NCBI RefSeq assembly: GCF_000220705.2 | Contig: NZ_CP023202.1 | Coordinates: 3,906,001 to 3,970,000 of the forward strand | Length of the DNA: 64,000 nt | Source: Streptomyces xinghaiensis S187 | GTDB lineage: Bacteria > Actinomycetota > Actinomycetes > Streptomycetales > Streptomycetaceae | Direction of reading: 5' to 3' | Part shown: in pieces, positions 9,032 through 16,635 of the stretch | How positions within the stretch are numbered: position 1 is the stretch's first letter | How the letters are laid out: each line of letters opens with the position of its first letter | Notes under the pieces: model-generated | Told to the model about the DNA's origin: nothing | Databases searched by the model: none | What the model saw: the letters and a program-made list of their open reading frames with translations, nothing else | Program-made: the position numbers and the translations under genes

Positions 9032-9394
9032 ATGGCGAAGAAGCTCGTGATCAAGGTGACGGCCGGGGCGGACGCGCCCGAGCGGTGCTCGCAGGCGTTC
9101 ACGGTGGCCGCGGTCGCCGTGGCCAGCGGGGTGGAGGTCTCCCTCTGGCTGACCGGGGAGTCGGCCTGGTTCGCGCTGCCGGGGAAGGCGGCCGAGTTCG
9201 AACTGCCGCACGCCGCTCCGCTGCCGGACCTGCTCGACGCGCTGCTCGCGGGCGGCCGGGTCACGCTGTGCACCCAGTGCGCGGTCCGCCGCGGCATCGA
9301 GGAGAAGGACACCCTGGAGGGCGTGCGGATCGCGGGCGCACAGGTGTTCGTCAGCGAGGCCATGGCGGACGACACTCAGGCGCTCGTCTACTGA
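9032..9394 (+). CDS. DsrE-like small sulfur-relay-type protein
   Basis: 120-residue protein of the DsrE/DsrF-like fold. It starts with the hydrophobic strand KKLVIKVTAGAD and has a Cys pair in LCTQCAVRRG where DsrE proteins carry their active cysteine. Members bind or pass on sulfur or work in peroxide/thiol chemistry. It is a single gene, convergent with the DUF3099 gene. The thiosulfate sulfurtransferase lies about 850 bases on, so a role in sulfur handling is plausible but unproven. Confidence 0.8.
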   Translation: MAKKLVIKVTAGADAPERCSQAFTVAAVAVASGVEVSLWLTGESAWFALPGKAAEFELPHAAPLPDLLDALLAGGRVTLCTQCAVRRGIEEKDTLEGVRIAGAQVFVSEAMADDTQALVY

Positions 9395-9443
9395 CGGCCG
9401 GAGACGGCCGGAGACCGCCCGGACGCTCACCGGGCCGTGGGCG

Positions 9444-9698
9444 TCAGCCGCGGCCGTGGCGGTCCAGCTCCCGCCACCAGCGGTCCGACTCCGGGTCACC
9501 GGACTCGTCCCACCAGCGGTCCTCGGGGCCGCGCCGGTTGGCGACGATCGCGGCGACGGGCGGGATGGCCGCGGCGACCACGCACATGGCGATCGCGGCC
9601 GCCACCGACCACAGGCGCACCACGGCCCAGGCCGTGACGAAGAGGGTCAGGCACGCGCCCATGAGGATGAAGTAGCTGCGCCGGCGTCGCGCGTACAT
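9444..9698 (-). CDS. DUF3099 two-helix membrane protein
   Basis: 84 residues: a basic start MYARRRRS, two adjoining hydrophobic segments (about 9-28 and 31-49) and an acidic, Trp-rich tail with RRGPEDRWWDESGD. This is the DUF3099 layout, found throughout actinobacteria with no known function. ATG 9698 has GGAGAG just ahead; the longer frame upstream does not look coding. It converges on the DsrE-like gene. Confidence 0.78.
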   Translation of the reverse strand: MYARRRRSYFILMGACLTLFVTAWAVVRLWSVAAAIAMCVVAAAIPPVAAIVANRRGPEDRWWDESGDPESDRWWRELDRHGRG

Positions 9699-9785
9699 CT
9701 CTCCAGCGTACGACCGGAAGGGCCGTACGGCTCCCGTCCGGGGCGGAGTCCCGGGGCGCGCGGGGGTGTTCGCGGTACACGGCAT

Positions 9786-9824
9786 GGAGGGCCGCGCCCC
9801 GGGGTGAGCGGGGAGCGGCCCTCC
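9786..9824 (-). terminator. Perfect 10-bp stem hairpin
   Basis: Arms 9786-9795 (GGAGGGCCGC) and 9815-9824 pair perfectly around a 19-base loop, 66 bases past the stop of the DUF1416 gene. There is no T-tract, as is usual for Streptomyces terminators. It likely ends the sulfurtransferase transcript. Confidence 0.6.
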
Positions 9825-9889
9825 GTGGCGGCCCTGCTGCGAGCCGCACCGTGTCATGCCGTGCCGGTCGGTGCCGGCCCGTGCCGCCG

Positions 9890-10177
9890 TCAGACGGCGA
9901 TGGAGACCTCGGCGAGGCCGCCCTTCTGGGCGACGACCTTGCGGTCGGCCGTGCCGCCGGGGACGAGGGCGCGCAGCGTCCACGTGCCCTCGGCCGCGTA
10001 GAAGCGGAACTGTCCGGTGGCCGAGGTGGGGACCTCGGCGGTGAACTCGCCGGTGCTGTCCAGGAGCCGTACGTAGCCGGTCACCGGCTCGCCGTCGCGG
10101 GTCACCTGGCCCTGGATCGTCGTCTCACCGGGCTTGACGGCCGAGGCGTCCGGGCCGCCGGGCTGTGCTCCACACAT
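9890..10177 (-). CDS. DUF1416 protein, sulfurtransferase partner
   Basis: 95-residue beta-sandwich-like protein of family DUF1416. It begins MCGAQPGGPDAS and ends VAQKGGLAEVSIAV. In actinobacteria this gene nearly always follows the thiosulfate sulfurtransferase gene, as it does here with a 63-base gap. The N-terminal Cys and carboxypeptidase-regulatory-like fold (TTIQGQVTRDGEPVTGYVRLLD) are typical. The biochemical role is not known. Confidence 0.88.
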   Translation of the reverse strand: MCGAQPGGPDASAVKPGETTIQGQVTRDGEPVTGYVRLLDSTGEFTAEVPTSATGQFRFYAAEGTWTLRALVPGGTADRKVVAQKGGLAEVSIAV

Positions 10178-10240
10178 GTGCTGTTCCTCCGGTCGATGGG
10201 GTACGGCACCCTCGGGTGCCGAACGGGCGGGGCCCGATGG

Positions 10241-11080
10241 TTACTTGGCGGGGCCGAGCTCGATCGGCACGCCGACGAGCGAGCCGTACTCGGTCCAGGA
10301 GCCGTCGTAGTTCTTGACGTTCTCCTGGCCCAGCAGCTCGTGCAGCACGAACCAGGTGAGGGCGGAGCGCTCACCGATGCGGCAGTAGGCGATGGTGTCC
10401 TGGGAGAGGTCCACGTCCTCCGCCTCGTAGAGGGCCTTCAGCTCCTCGTCCGACTTGAAGGTGCCGTCGTCGTTGGCGTTCTTCGACCACGGGATGTTCC
10501 GGGCGCTCGGCACGTGGCCGGGGCGCTGCGACTGCTCCTGCGGCAGGTGCGCCGGGGCGAGCAGCTTGCCGCTGAACTCGTCGGGGGAGCGGACGTCGAC
10601 CAGGTTCTTGGCGCCGATCGCGGCGACGACGTCGTCGCGGAAGGCGCGGATCGAGCTGTCCTGCGGCTTGGCCTTGTACTCGGTGGCGGGACGCTCCGGG
10701 ACCGCGGTGACCAGGTCGCGGGAGTCCAGCTCCCACTTCTTGCGTCCGCCGTCGAGCAGGCGGACGTCCTGGTGGCCGTAGAGCTTGAAGTACCAGTAGG
10801 CGTAGGACGCGAACCAGTTGTTGTTGCCGCCGTAGAGGACGACGGTGTGGTCGTTGGCGATGCCCTTGGCGGAGAGCAGCTTCTCGAAGCCGGCCTGGTC
10901 GACGAAGTCGCGGCGGACCGGGTCCTGGAGGTCCTTCTGCCAGTCGATCCGAATGGCGTTCCGGATGTGGTTCTTCTCGTACGCCGAGGTGTCCTCGTCG
11001 ACCTCGACGATGACGACCTCGGGGTCGTCGAGGTGGGCCTCGACCCAATCGGCGTCCACCAGAACGTCGTTGCGGCTCAT
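10241..11080 (-). CDS. cysA: Thiosulfate sulfurtransferase (rhodanese)
   Basis: 279-residue tandem rhodanese that transfers sulfane sulfur from thiosulfate to cyanide or thiols. Two rhodanese halves are visible: the first holds DVLVDADWVEAHLDD and GGNNNWFASYAYWYFKL, the second LVDVRSPDEF. The active-site loop YCRIGERS carries the catalytic Cys. Start ATG 11080 follows GGAGGAG by 7 bases; upstream residues in a longer frame look random. The transcript probably begins beyond 11394, because a leader peptide gene lies about 230 bases upstream. Related to mycobacterial CysA2, sometimes called SseA. Confidence 0.93.
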   Translation of the reverse strand: MSRNDVLVDADWVEAHLDDPEVVIVEVDEDTSAYEKNHIRNAIRIDWQKDLQDPVRRDFVDQAGFEKLLSAKGIANDHTVVLYGGNNNWFASYAYWYFKLYGHQDVRLLDGGRKKWELDSRDLVTAVPERPATEYKAKPQDSSIRAFRDDVVAAIGAKNLVDVRSPDEFSGKLLAPAHLPQEQSQRPGHVPSARNIPWSKNANDDGTFKSDEELKALYEAEDVDLSQDTIAYCRIGERSALTWFVLHELLGQENVKNYDGSWTEYGSLVGVPIELGPAK

Positions 11081-11313
11081 GTGTCTTCTCCTCCGGGGCA
11101 GTTCGGGGCGGTTCGGGGTGGTACGCGGCCCGGAGCAGGGGAGCTCCGGGGCGGCTGTGGGAATCCGGGTGGCGCTGGTTCGCTCGTTCGCGGGGTGCGG
11201 AGGTGCGGGACCGGCGCTCACGCGGGGCGGCCGGCGGCCGGACGGCACGCGGTCCTGCGCCTCAAGGGGCGGGGAGGGCCTGCGAGGCCGGGGAAACGGG
11301 AGTGGTCACCCGC

Positions 11314-11394
11314 TCAGAGAGAGCGACACAGCATGGCGGCGACACGGCACAGGTCGACTGCCCGCCGCTTCGTGAGATCCGCCTGTCGCTTCAT
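11314..11394 (-). CDS. 26-residue Cys-containing leader peptide ahead of cysA
   Basis: A short ORF starting ATG 11394 and ending TGA 11314. The peptide begins MKRQADLTKRRAVDLCRV and ends AAMLCRSL, with two Cys each followed by Arg. Such basic leader peptides with late Cys codons occur ahead of sulfur-assimilation genes in actinobacteria. In mycobacteria a Cys-rich small ORF ahead of cysA2 makes expression depend on cysteine supply through ribosome stalling. About 230 bases separate it from cysA, enough for an attenuator. No strong ribosome site was seen, so initiation may be near-leaderless. The assignment rests on sequence pattern and position. Confidence 0.75.
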   Translation of the reverse strand: MKRQADLTKRRAVDLCRVAAMLCRSL

Positions 11395-11636
11395 GGGCCC
11401 GATCGTAGGGATCCGTGGCCGGTCGTGTCACCGGCGTGTCATATAGCGAGATGGAAAAGTCCGTGATGTGGGACGCGACGCCCCGGGAGAGGTCCGTTGA
11501 AGTGCGGCGCGGCCGGGTGGGGCGGGGCTTTCCGGGGCGCGGACACCGCCGTCTCGACTTTCGGGACGGTCGGTGAACGTGCGTGCGACTGCGGCCGGTC
11601 CGGATCTCTGGGGCGGGGTGATGGCCGCGGCGGGCC

Positions 11637-12344
11637 TCAGCCCGCGAGCGCCACCTGGCTGCCCTTGAACGTGATGTCGATGCCCTGCTCGGTCGGCTCG
11701 ACGGACTCCAGCTCCAGGCCCCGCGGCAGGCCGGAGATCTTCCGCTCCATGTCGATCCGGCTGCGCACCAGCTGCTCCACCCCGGGCAGCCCGTCGGTCG
11801 CGATCTCCTCGGCGCGCAGCTCGATGGTGTCTCCGCCGGTGACGGAGACCGTGCTCACCACGCTGCGCTCGAAGGACTGCCCGGTGGGCAGTTCGAGGCT
11901 GGCCGAGACCTTCACCTGCGGCTTGCCGGCGTCGTCCTTGCCGCCGTAGCCGATGGTGATGCCCTCCTCGGCCAGCTTGGAGAGGTCCGCGTACTCGATC
12001 GACGCGGCGCCGGAGGCGGTGGCGGCCGTGGCGGAGGAGAAGTTGTTCTCCAGGGCCACGTCGCGCAGGTGTGCGGTCATGGTGGTGAGCCGCACCGACT
12101 GGCCGTTCGCCTCAGCCGTGAGGCCGTCCATGGTGACCTCGACCTCGTCGAGCTCCTTGCCCACGACCTGCGTCAGGAAGGGGAACCCCTCGATCGACAC
12201 CTGGGGTTCCCCGGTGAGGCCCTGGCTGCTCTTGATCTTCGAGGCGGCCTCCGACTCGGCGAGATTGACCGCGAGCCGGTCGGCGGCCACGAAGAGCCCG
12301 CCGAGAACCACCGTGAGAATCAGCAGTATTCGCAGTGCGCGCAT
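11637..12344 (-). CDS. DUF2993 / LmeA-like lipid-binding exported protein
   Basis: 235 residues (244 if the GTG at 12371 is used). An N-terminal hydrophobic segment, ILLILTVVLGGLFVAADRL, acts as signal or anchor. It is followed by the DUF2993 domain, with SIEGFPFLTQVVGKELDEVEV and TAHLRDVAL typical of the family. The mycobacterial member LmeA binds phosphoinositides and helps mannan elongation in the periplasm. The Streptomyces role is unknown. It is the last gene of a probable operon after the MoaD-like and multi-pass membrane genes. Confidence 0.82.
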   Translation of the reverse strand: MRALRILLILTVVLGGLFVAADRLAVNLAESEAASKIKSSQGLTGEPQVSIEGFPFLTQVVGKELDEVEVTMDGLTAEANGQSVRLTTMTAHLRDVALENNFSSATAATASGAASIEYADLSKLAEEGITIGYGGKDDAGKPQVKVSASLELPTGQSFERSVVSTVSVTGGDTIELRAEEIATDGLPGVEQLVRSRIDMERKISGLPRGLELESVEPTEQGIDITFKGSQVALAG

Positions 12345-12405
12345 CCGTTTCCACCCCAGAGAGAGATCCACCCGTTCCGCGAGCCTAACGCGAGGGGCGG
12401 GACGG

Positions 12406-13818
12406 TCAACCGAGCGTCCGGCTCAGCACATACACGGCGGGAGCCGCCGCGGCGAGCGGCAGCGCGACCCCGGCGGTCAGGTGCACGAACCGGGACGGAT
12501 AGTCGTAACTCGCCACCCGCAGCCCGATCAGCGCGCAGAGACCGGCGACGGCGCCGAGCAGCGCACCGGCCGTCCCGTCGCCCGCCCACTGGCCCGCGCC
12601 GAAGCCCGCCGCTGCGGCCGCGGCCAGCGCGGCGGCGGGCCGCAGCGGAGAGGGCAGCGGCAGCGCGCGGACGACCGCCGCGGCGGCCACCGCCGCCGCC
12701 CCGATGACGACGGCGTCACCGGAGTACGCGGCCGCGGCGAGATAGCCGCCCGCGAGAACGGCGAGCGCGCTGGACGCCACCCCGGCGGTCAGCGCGTACA
12801 GCCGCTCGTCCGGCGAGCTGTGGTTGCGGAGCTGGAGCACGAGGACGAGGAGGAACCAGACACCGAGCGTGCCGAGGGCCACGGTCGCGGCGTCACCGCG
12901 GTCCGTGGCCAGCAGCGCCGCGTCGGCGGTCAGACCGCCCGCGAACGCGAGGGCGATGCCCTGGCGGGCCGGCCACATGCCGTTCAGGCGGTACCAGCCC
13001 GCCGCCGTGACGGCCTGCAGCAGGACGACGGGGACGGCCAGGGCCGGCCGGGCGACGGACGCGGCCAGCGCGATCAGCGCGGCGAGCGCGGCGGTGATCA
13101 GGGCGGGCCGCAGGCCGGGCGCGATGATCGGCGACCGGCCCTCGGCGCGGGCGCGCTGCGCGGGCGTGAGCGCCGGCTCGGGACGGCCGGCGGGCGGCTG
13201 CCCGGGATGCGGCGCGGCGGGGGCGGCGGGGGCAGTGGGGCCGGGGCCCTGCCGGGACCCGGGGCCGGCGCCGGTGTCCGGCCCGGGGGCGTACGGGGCG
13301 GTGCCGTAGGGGCCTGTGCTGTACGGGTCGGTGCTGTACGGGTCGGCGCTGTGGGGGCCGGATGTGTACGGGCCGCCGTACCCGCCCGCGGCGGAGCCGT
13401 ACCCGCCCGCAGTGGCGCCGTACTCGTGCGCGGGAGGGCCGTATCCGCCCGGGGCGGTGCCGTACCCGTCGCCCGGAGGGCCGTAGCCGCCGGCGGCGGG
13501 GGTGGTTCCGTACGGGGCGGGCTGCTCGGGCGGCAGCGGGCCCGGCCCGCTCCAGCCCTGCCGGCCGGGGGCCTGCCCCTGCCCCTCCGCCCGGCCCGGG
13601 CCGGGCTCGTGGCCCGGGCCGGGGTGTGCTCCGTGGCCCCGGACGTGGCCGGGGGGCCGCGCCTCCGGGTCGTACGGGGACGGCGGGGTGCCCTGCGCGC
13701 CGGGGCCGCCGTACGGTCCGGGCGCGGGGCGGTGGTCCGGGGAGGGGCGCGGACCGCGGGCCGCGTACGGGTCGTACGGGTCATACGGGTCGTACGGCCT
13801 CTGGGGCTGGTCGGTCAT
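12406..13818 (-). CDS. Multi-pass membrane protein with Pro/Gly/Tyr-rich N-terminal tail
   Basis: 470 residues. The first 235 are low complexity with short repeats (YDPYDPYDPYA, GGYGPP, PYSTDPYSTGPY), probably a disordered cytosolic tail. The rest has about nine hydrophobic helices and ends YVLSRTLG. Translation starts 10 bases after the MoaD-like stop, so the genes are coupled. Not a recognised transporter family. Disordered Tyr-rich tails of this kind are common on streptomycete membrane proteins. Confidence 0.8.
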   Translation of the reverse strand: MTDQPQRPYDPYDPYDPYAARGPRPSPDHRPAPGPYGGPGAQGTPPSPYDPEARPPGHVRGHGAHPGPGHEPGPGRAEGQGQAPGRQGWSGPGPLPPEQPAPYGTTPAAGGYGPPGDGYGTAPGGYGPPAHEYGATAGGYGSAAGGYGGPYTSGPHSADPYSTDPYSTGPYGTAPYAPGPDTGAGPGSRQGPGPTAPAAPAAPHPGQPPAGRPEPALTPAQRARAEGRSPIIAPGLRPALITAALAALIALAASVARPALAVPVVLLQAVTAAGWYRLNGMWPARQGIALAFAGGLTADAALLATDRGDAATVALGTLGVWFLLVLVLQLRNHSSPDERLYALTAGVASSALAVLAGGYLAAAAYSGDAVVIGAAAVAAAAVVRALPLPSPLRPAAALAAAAAAGFGAGQWAGDGTAGALLGAVAGLCALIGLRVASYDYPSRFVHLTAGVALPLAAAAPAVYVLSRTLG

Positions 13819-13828
13819 GCTGTGGTGT

Positions 13829-14092
13829 TCACCCTCCTGCGAACGGGGGGAGCACCTCGACCGTGCCGCCCGTGGTCAGTGTGACCGTGTCGTGGCCGCG
13901 GAGGCCAACCGGGTCGCCGTCCACCAGGAACGAGCAGCTGAGCAGTACCCGTGCGAACTCCGGCCGCGTGCTGTGCCGTTGCCGTGCCGCCTCCAGGGCC
14001 TCCGCGAGGGTGGCCGCCTCGTACGGCTCCTCGGCGGTGCCCGCGGCGGACTTGGCCGCCGCCCAGTAGCGGATCGTCCCTGCTGCGGCCAT
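13829..14092 (-). CDS. MoaD/ThiS-like sulfur-carrier protein
   Basis: 87-residue ubiquitin-fold protein ending PPFAGG. The terminal Gly-Gly is the site of thiocarboxylate formation in MoaD, which donates sulfur to molybdopterin. The body carries the usual GTIRYWAAAKSAAG start and VLLSCSFLVDGDPVG. ATG 14092 has a GAGGGGG-type ribosome site. No MoaE or MoeB gene is nearby, so its pathway partner cannot be read from this window. First gene of a three-gene operon. Confidence 0.85.
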   Translation of the reverse strand: MAAAGTIRYWAAAKSAAGTAEEPYEAATLAEALEAARQRHSTRPEFARVLLSCSFLVDGDPVGLRGHDTVTLTTGGTVEVLPPFAGG

Positions 14093-14283
14093 GACGGCCC
14101 CCTCTGTCCTGTCGCTGTCTCGCGGGCGGCGCCCGGCCCGGTGCCGCCCGTCAAATCTAAGCGAGGGAGCCCCGGTGGAGGCCCGGCGCACCCCTCGGGC
14201 GGACGCCCCGCCCTCCGCGCTCAGCCGCCCCGGCGCCCGGCTCCCGTCCCGCCGCCGGGGCGCGGAGCCCGGGTTCCGGCCGG

Positions 14284-15375
14284 TCAGCGGCCGTCGAGCC
14301 AGTCGGCGATGCGGTGCAGCAGGGGAGGCGCGACCGCGTTCTCCGCGTGGCCCATGCCGCGTTCGAGCCAGAGTTCCACCGCCTCCGGGGAGGGGGCCGC
14401 CGCCAGCAGGGAGTACGGGTGGTCCACCGGGAAGTACGCGTCGCGGTCCCCGTGCACGACGAGCAGCGGCACCGGCGCGATGAGCGGCACGGAACCGACG
14501 GGGGACAGCGGCACCGGGTCCCAGTCCCGGGTGTCGATCCGGGTGCGCAGCCCGTAGCGGCCGACGAGGCGGCCGGCGGGGCGGGTCACCACCCAGTGGA
14601 CCCGGCGCATGGGCGCGGTGCCCCGGTAGTACCAGCGCGCGGGGGCGCTCACGGCGACGACCGCATCCGTGCGCGCCTCCGTGCGCCGGTCGTGCTCCGT
14701 GCGCCGGTCGTGCTCCGTGCCCGCGGCTCCCGGCGGACCGGGGGAAGCGGGGGAATCGGGCCGACCCGGCAGGCCCGGCACCGGTCCGTCCGCCGGTGCG
14801 TTCGGCCCGTACAGCGCGGCGTGCCGGATGACGACCGAGCCGCCCATCGAGAAGCCGACCGTCGCCACCCGGCGGTGGCCGAGCGAGCGGGCCCAGCGCA
14901 CCGCGGCGGCGAGGTCCAGCACCTCGCGGTCCCCCACGGTGGTGCGTCCGCCGGAGCGGCCGTGCCCCCGGAAGGAGAAGGTGACCACGGCCGCGTGCCC
15001 GGCGAGGACCTCCGCCACCCGCCGGACGGCGGGGCGGTCGAGGGAGCCGGTGAAGCCGTGCGCGACGACGATCACCGGTCCGTCCGCGGGCCGCTGCCCG
15101 GGCGGGTCCGCGGCCCCGTCGCCGTCCCCGGAAGCGGGCCCGTACCCTCCCCCGGCCCCGCTCCCGGATCCGCCCGCGCTGCCGTGCGGCCCGTGCGCGG
15201 ACCGCCGTGCGGGCCGGTACGCGGCCTCGATCGGTACCCCGTCGTCGGTCAGCAGCGTGGCCCGGCGAAGCCCCTGAACAGGGCCCCGCCCGCCACGCGA
15301 GGTGATCGGGGAAACACCGATCCGTACGAACTGGGCCTCCGGTTCCGCCGCCATGTGGGCTATTCTGCTGTGCAT
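14284..15375 (-). CDS. Alpha/beta hydrolase
   Basis: About 363 residues (356 if the second Met at 15354 is the start). Serine hydrolase fold: oxyanion region VAHGFTG, FRGHGRSGG, nucleophile elbow GFSMGGS, acid near VVHGDRD and catalytic His in GMGHAE. An insert around residues 55-90 and another near 200-235, with a duplicated TEHDRR, are low complexity and probably surface loops. No signal peptide is seen, so it is cytosolic. Substrate unknown. Neither start has a clear ribosome site. It is divergent from glnR. Confidence 0.85.
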   Translation of the reverse strand: MHSRIAHMAAEPEAQFVRIGVSPITSRGGRGPVQGLRRATLLTDDGVPIEAAYRPARRSAHGPHGSAGGSGSGAGGGYGPASGDGDGAADPPGQRPADGPVIVVAHGFTGSLDRPAVRRVAEVLAGHAAVVTFSFRGHGRSGGRTTVGDREVLDLAAAVRWARSLGHRRVATVGFSMGGSVVIRHAALYGPNAPADGPVPGLPGRPDSPASPGPPGAAGTEHDRRTEHDRRTEARTDAVVAVSAPARWYYRGTAPMRRVHWVVTRPAGRLVGRYGLRTRIDTRDWDPVPLSPVGSVPLIAPVPLLVVHGDRDAYFPVDHPYSLLAAAPSPEAVELWLERGMGHAENAVAPPLLHRIADWLDGR

Positions 15376-15524
15376 GAGGATCCGGGCAGCGACGCCCCCG
15401 GGTCCTTTCGTGCATTCGGGCACGTCCGGCACGGAGCTCCCCAGGTCCGTGCCCGGGAGGAGGCGGGAGGCGGGGCGTACGGAGCGTTGCCGCGGCGAGC
15501 GGCACGGTGCGATACGAGCATCCG

Positions 15525-15581
15525 GCAGTACGGAGCAGTACTCAGCAGTACGGAGCATACGTAGCAGTACAGAGCAGTGCC
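15525..15581. repeat. Six near-10-bp phased repeats upstream of glnR
   Basis: Units beginning GCAGTAC or a close variant start at 15525, 15535, 15545, 15555, 15564 and 15574, so one per helical turn, each containing a palindromic GTAC or a derivative. They end 38 bases before the small ORF that precedes glnR. Whether they bind a protein or are simple slippage repeats is unknown. Confidence 0.7.
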
Positions 15582-15619
15582 GCTCACGTCCTCGCAGGGA
15601 CCGAGGAGGAACCGACGTC

Positions 15620-15802
15620 ATGGGCAAGCGCACATCGCGGAACCGGAAAGCCCGCTCGGCCGGGCACCATATCCAGGCCGTTCCGGCCACCGACACCCCG
15701 GCCGTTCCGGCCACCGAGGCCGACCGGGCCACGACGACAGCGACAACAGCGACGACAGCGACGACACCGATGTCCACCCCGCTCGAAGGGGGCCGGCGAT
15801 GA
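15620..15802 (+). CDS. Small basic protein translationally coupled to glnR
   Basis: A 60-residue ORF: a basic start MGKRTSRNRKARSAGHH, then an Ala/Thr/Pro-rich tail including TTTATTATTATT. GAGGAGG lies 8 bases before ATG 15620, the best ribosome site in this region. Its TGA overlaps the glnR ATG as ATGA (15799-15802). Because glnR has no separate strong site, ribosomes that finish this ORF probably initiate GlnR. It may be a real small protein or only a coupling leader; no family was recognised. Confidence 0.65.
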   Translation: MGKRTSRNRKARSAGHHIQAVPATDTPAVPATEADRATTTATTATTATTPMSTPLEGGRR

Positions 15803-16611
15803 GTTCTCTCCTGCTGCTGACCAACGCGCTCCAGCCGTCCGCGGAGGTGCTCCCCGCCCTCGGCCTGCTGCTGCACCACGTCCGTGTCGCCCCCGCCGAG
15901 GGACCCGCCCTGGTGGACACCCCGGGCGCCGACGTGATCCTCGTCGACGGGCGGCGCGATCTTCCCCAGGTCCGCTCCCTCTGCCAGCTTCTCCGCTCCA
16001 CCGGCCCCGGCTGCCCGCTGATCCTCGTGGTCACGGAGGGCGGGCTCGCCGCCGTCACGGCCGAGTGGGGCGTGGACGACGTCCTGCTCGACACCGCAGG
16101 CCCCGCCGAGGTGGAGGCCCGGCTGCGGCTGGCCACCGGCCGCCAGCAGCTCACCGGCGACGACAGCCCGATGGAGATCCGCAACGGCGACCTCTCCGTC
16201 GACGAGGCGACGTACAGCGCCAAGCTCAAGGGCCGGGTGCTCGACCTCACCTTCAAGGAGTTCGAGCTGCTGAAGTACCTCGCCCAGCACCCGGGGCGGG
16301 TCTTCACCCGCGCGCAGCTCCTGCAGGAGGTCTGGGGCTACGACTACTTCGGCGGCACCCGCACCGTGGACGTGCACGTACGGCGGCTGCGCGCCAAGCT
16401 CGGCCCGGAGCACGAGTCGCTGATCGGCACCGTCCGGAACGTCGGCTACCGCTTCGTCGTCCCGGAGAAGGTCGAACGGGCCGCGGAGGAGGCCAAGGCG
16501 AAGGCGGAGGCCAAGAAGGGCGCGGGGCAGGGCACACAGGCCGGGGGGTCCGCCGGCGCGGGCGCCGCCGAGGCCGCGGGCCCGCGTTCCGCCGGGGCGG
16601 CCAAGGCTTGA
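15799..16611 (+). CDS. glnR: GlnR, global nitrogen response regulator
   Basis: 270-residue OmpR-type regulator that controls glnA, glnII, amtB and nitrogen assimilation genes in Streptomyces. The N-terminal receiver is atypical and orphan (no cognate kinase gene). The opening SLLLLTNALQPS and the block VDTPGADVILVDGRRDLPQVRSL match known GlnR proteins as I remember them. The C-terminal winged helix is classic: DLTFKEFELLKYLAQHPGRV, WGYDYFGGTRTVDVHVRRLR and GTVRNVGYRFV. The last 40 residues are an Ala/Lys-rich tail that varies among species. Confidence 0.93.
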   Translation: MSSLLLLTNALQPSAEVLPALGLLLHHVRVAPAEGPALVDTPGADVILVDGRRDLPQVRSLCQLLRSTGPGCPLILVVTEGGLAAVTAEWGVDDVLLDTAGPAEVEARLRLATGRQQLTGDDSPMEIRNGDLSVDEATYSAKLKGRVLDLTFKEFELLKYLAQHPGRVFTRAQLLQEVWGYDYFGGTRTVDVHVRRLRAKLGPEHESLIGTVRNVGYRFVVPEKVERAAEEAKAKAEAKKGAGQGTQAGGSAGAGAAEAAGPRSAGAAKA

Positions 16612-16635
16612 GGTGGCCCGCGTAGACTGCCGCGC

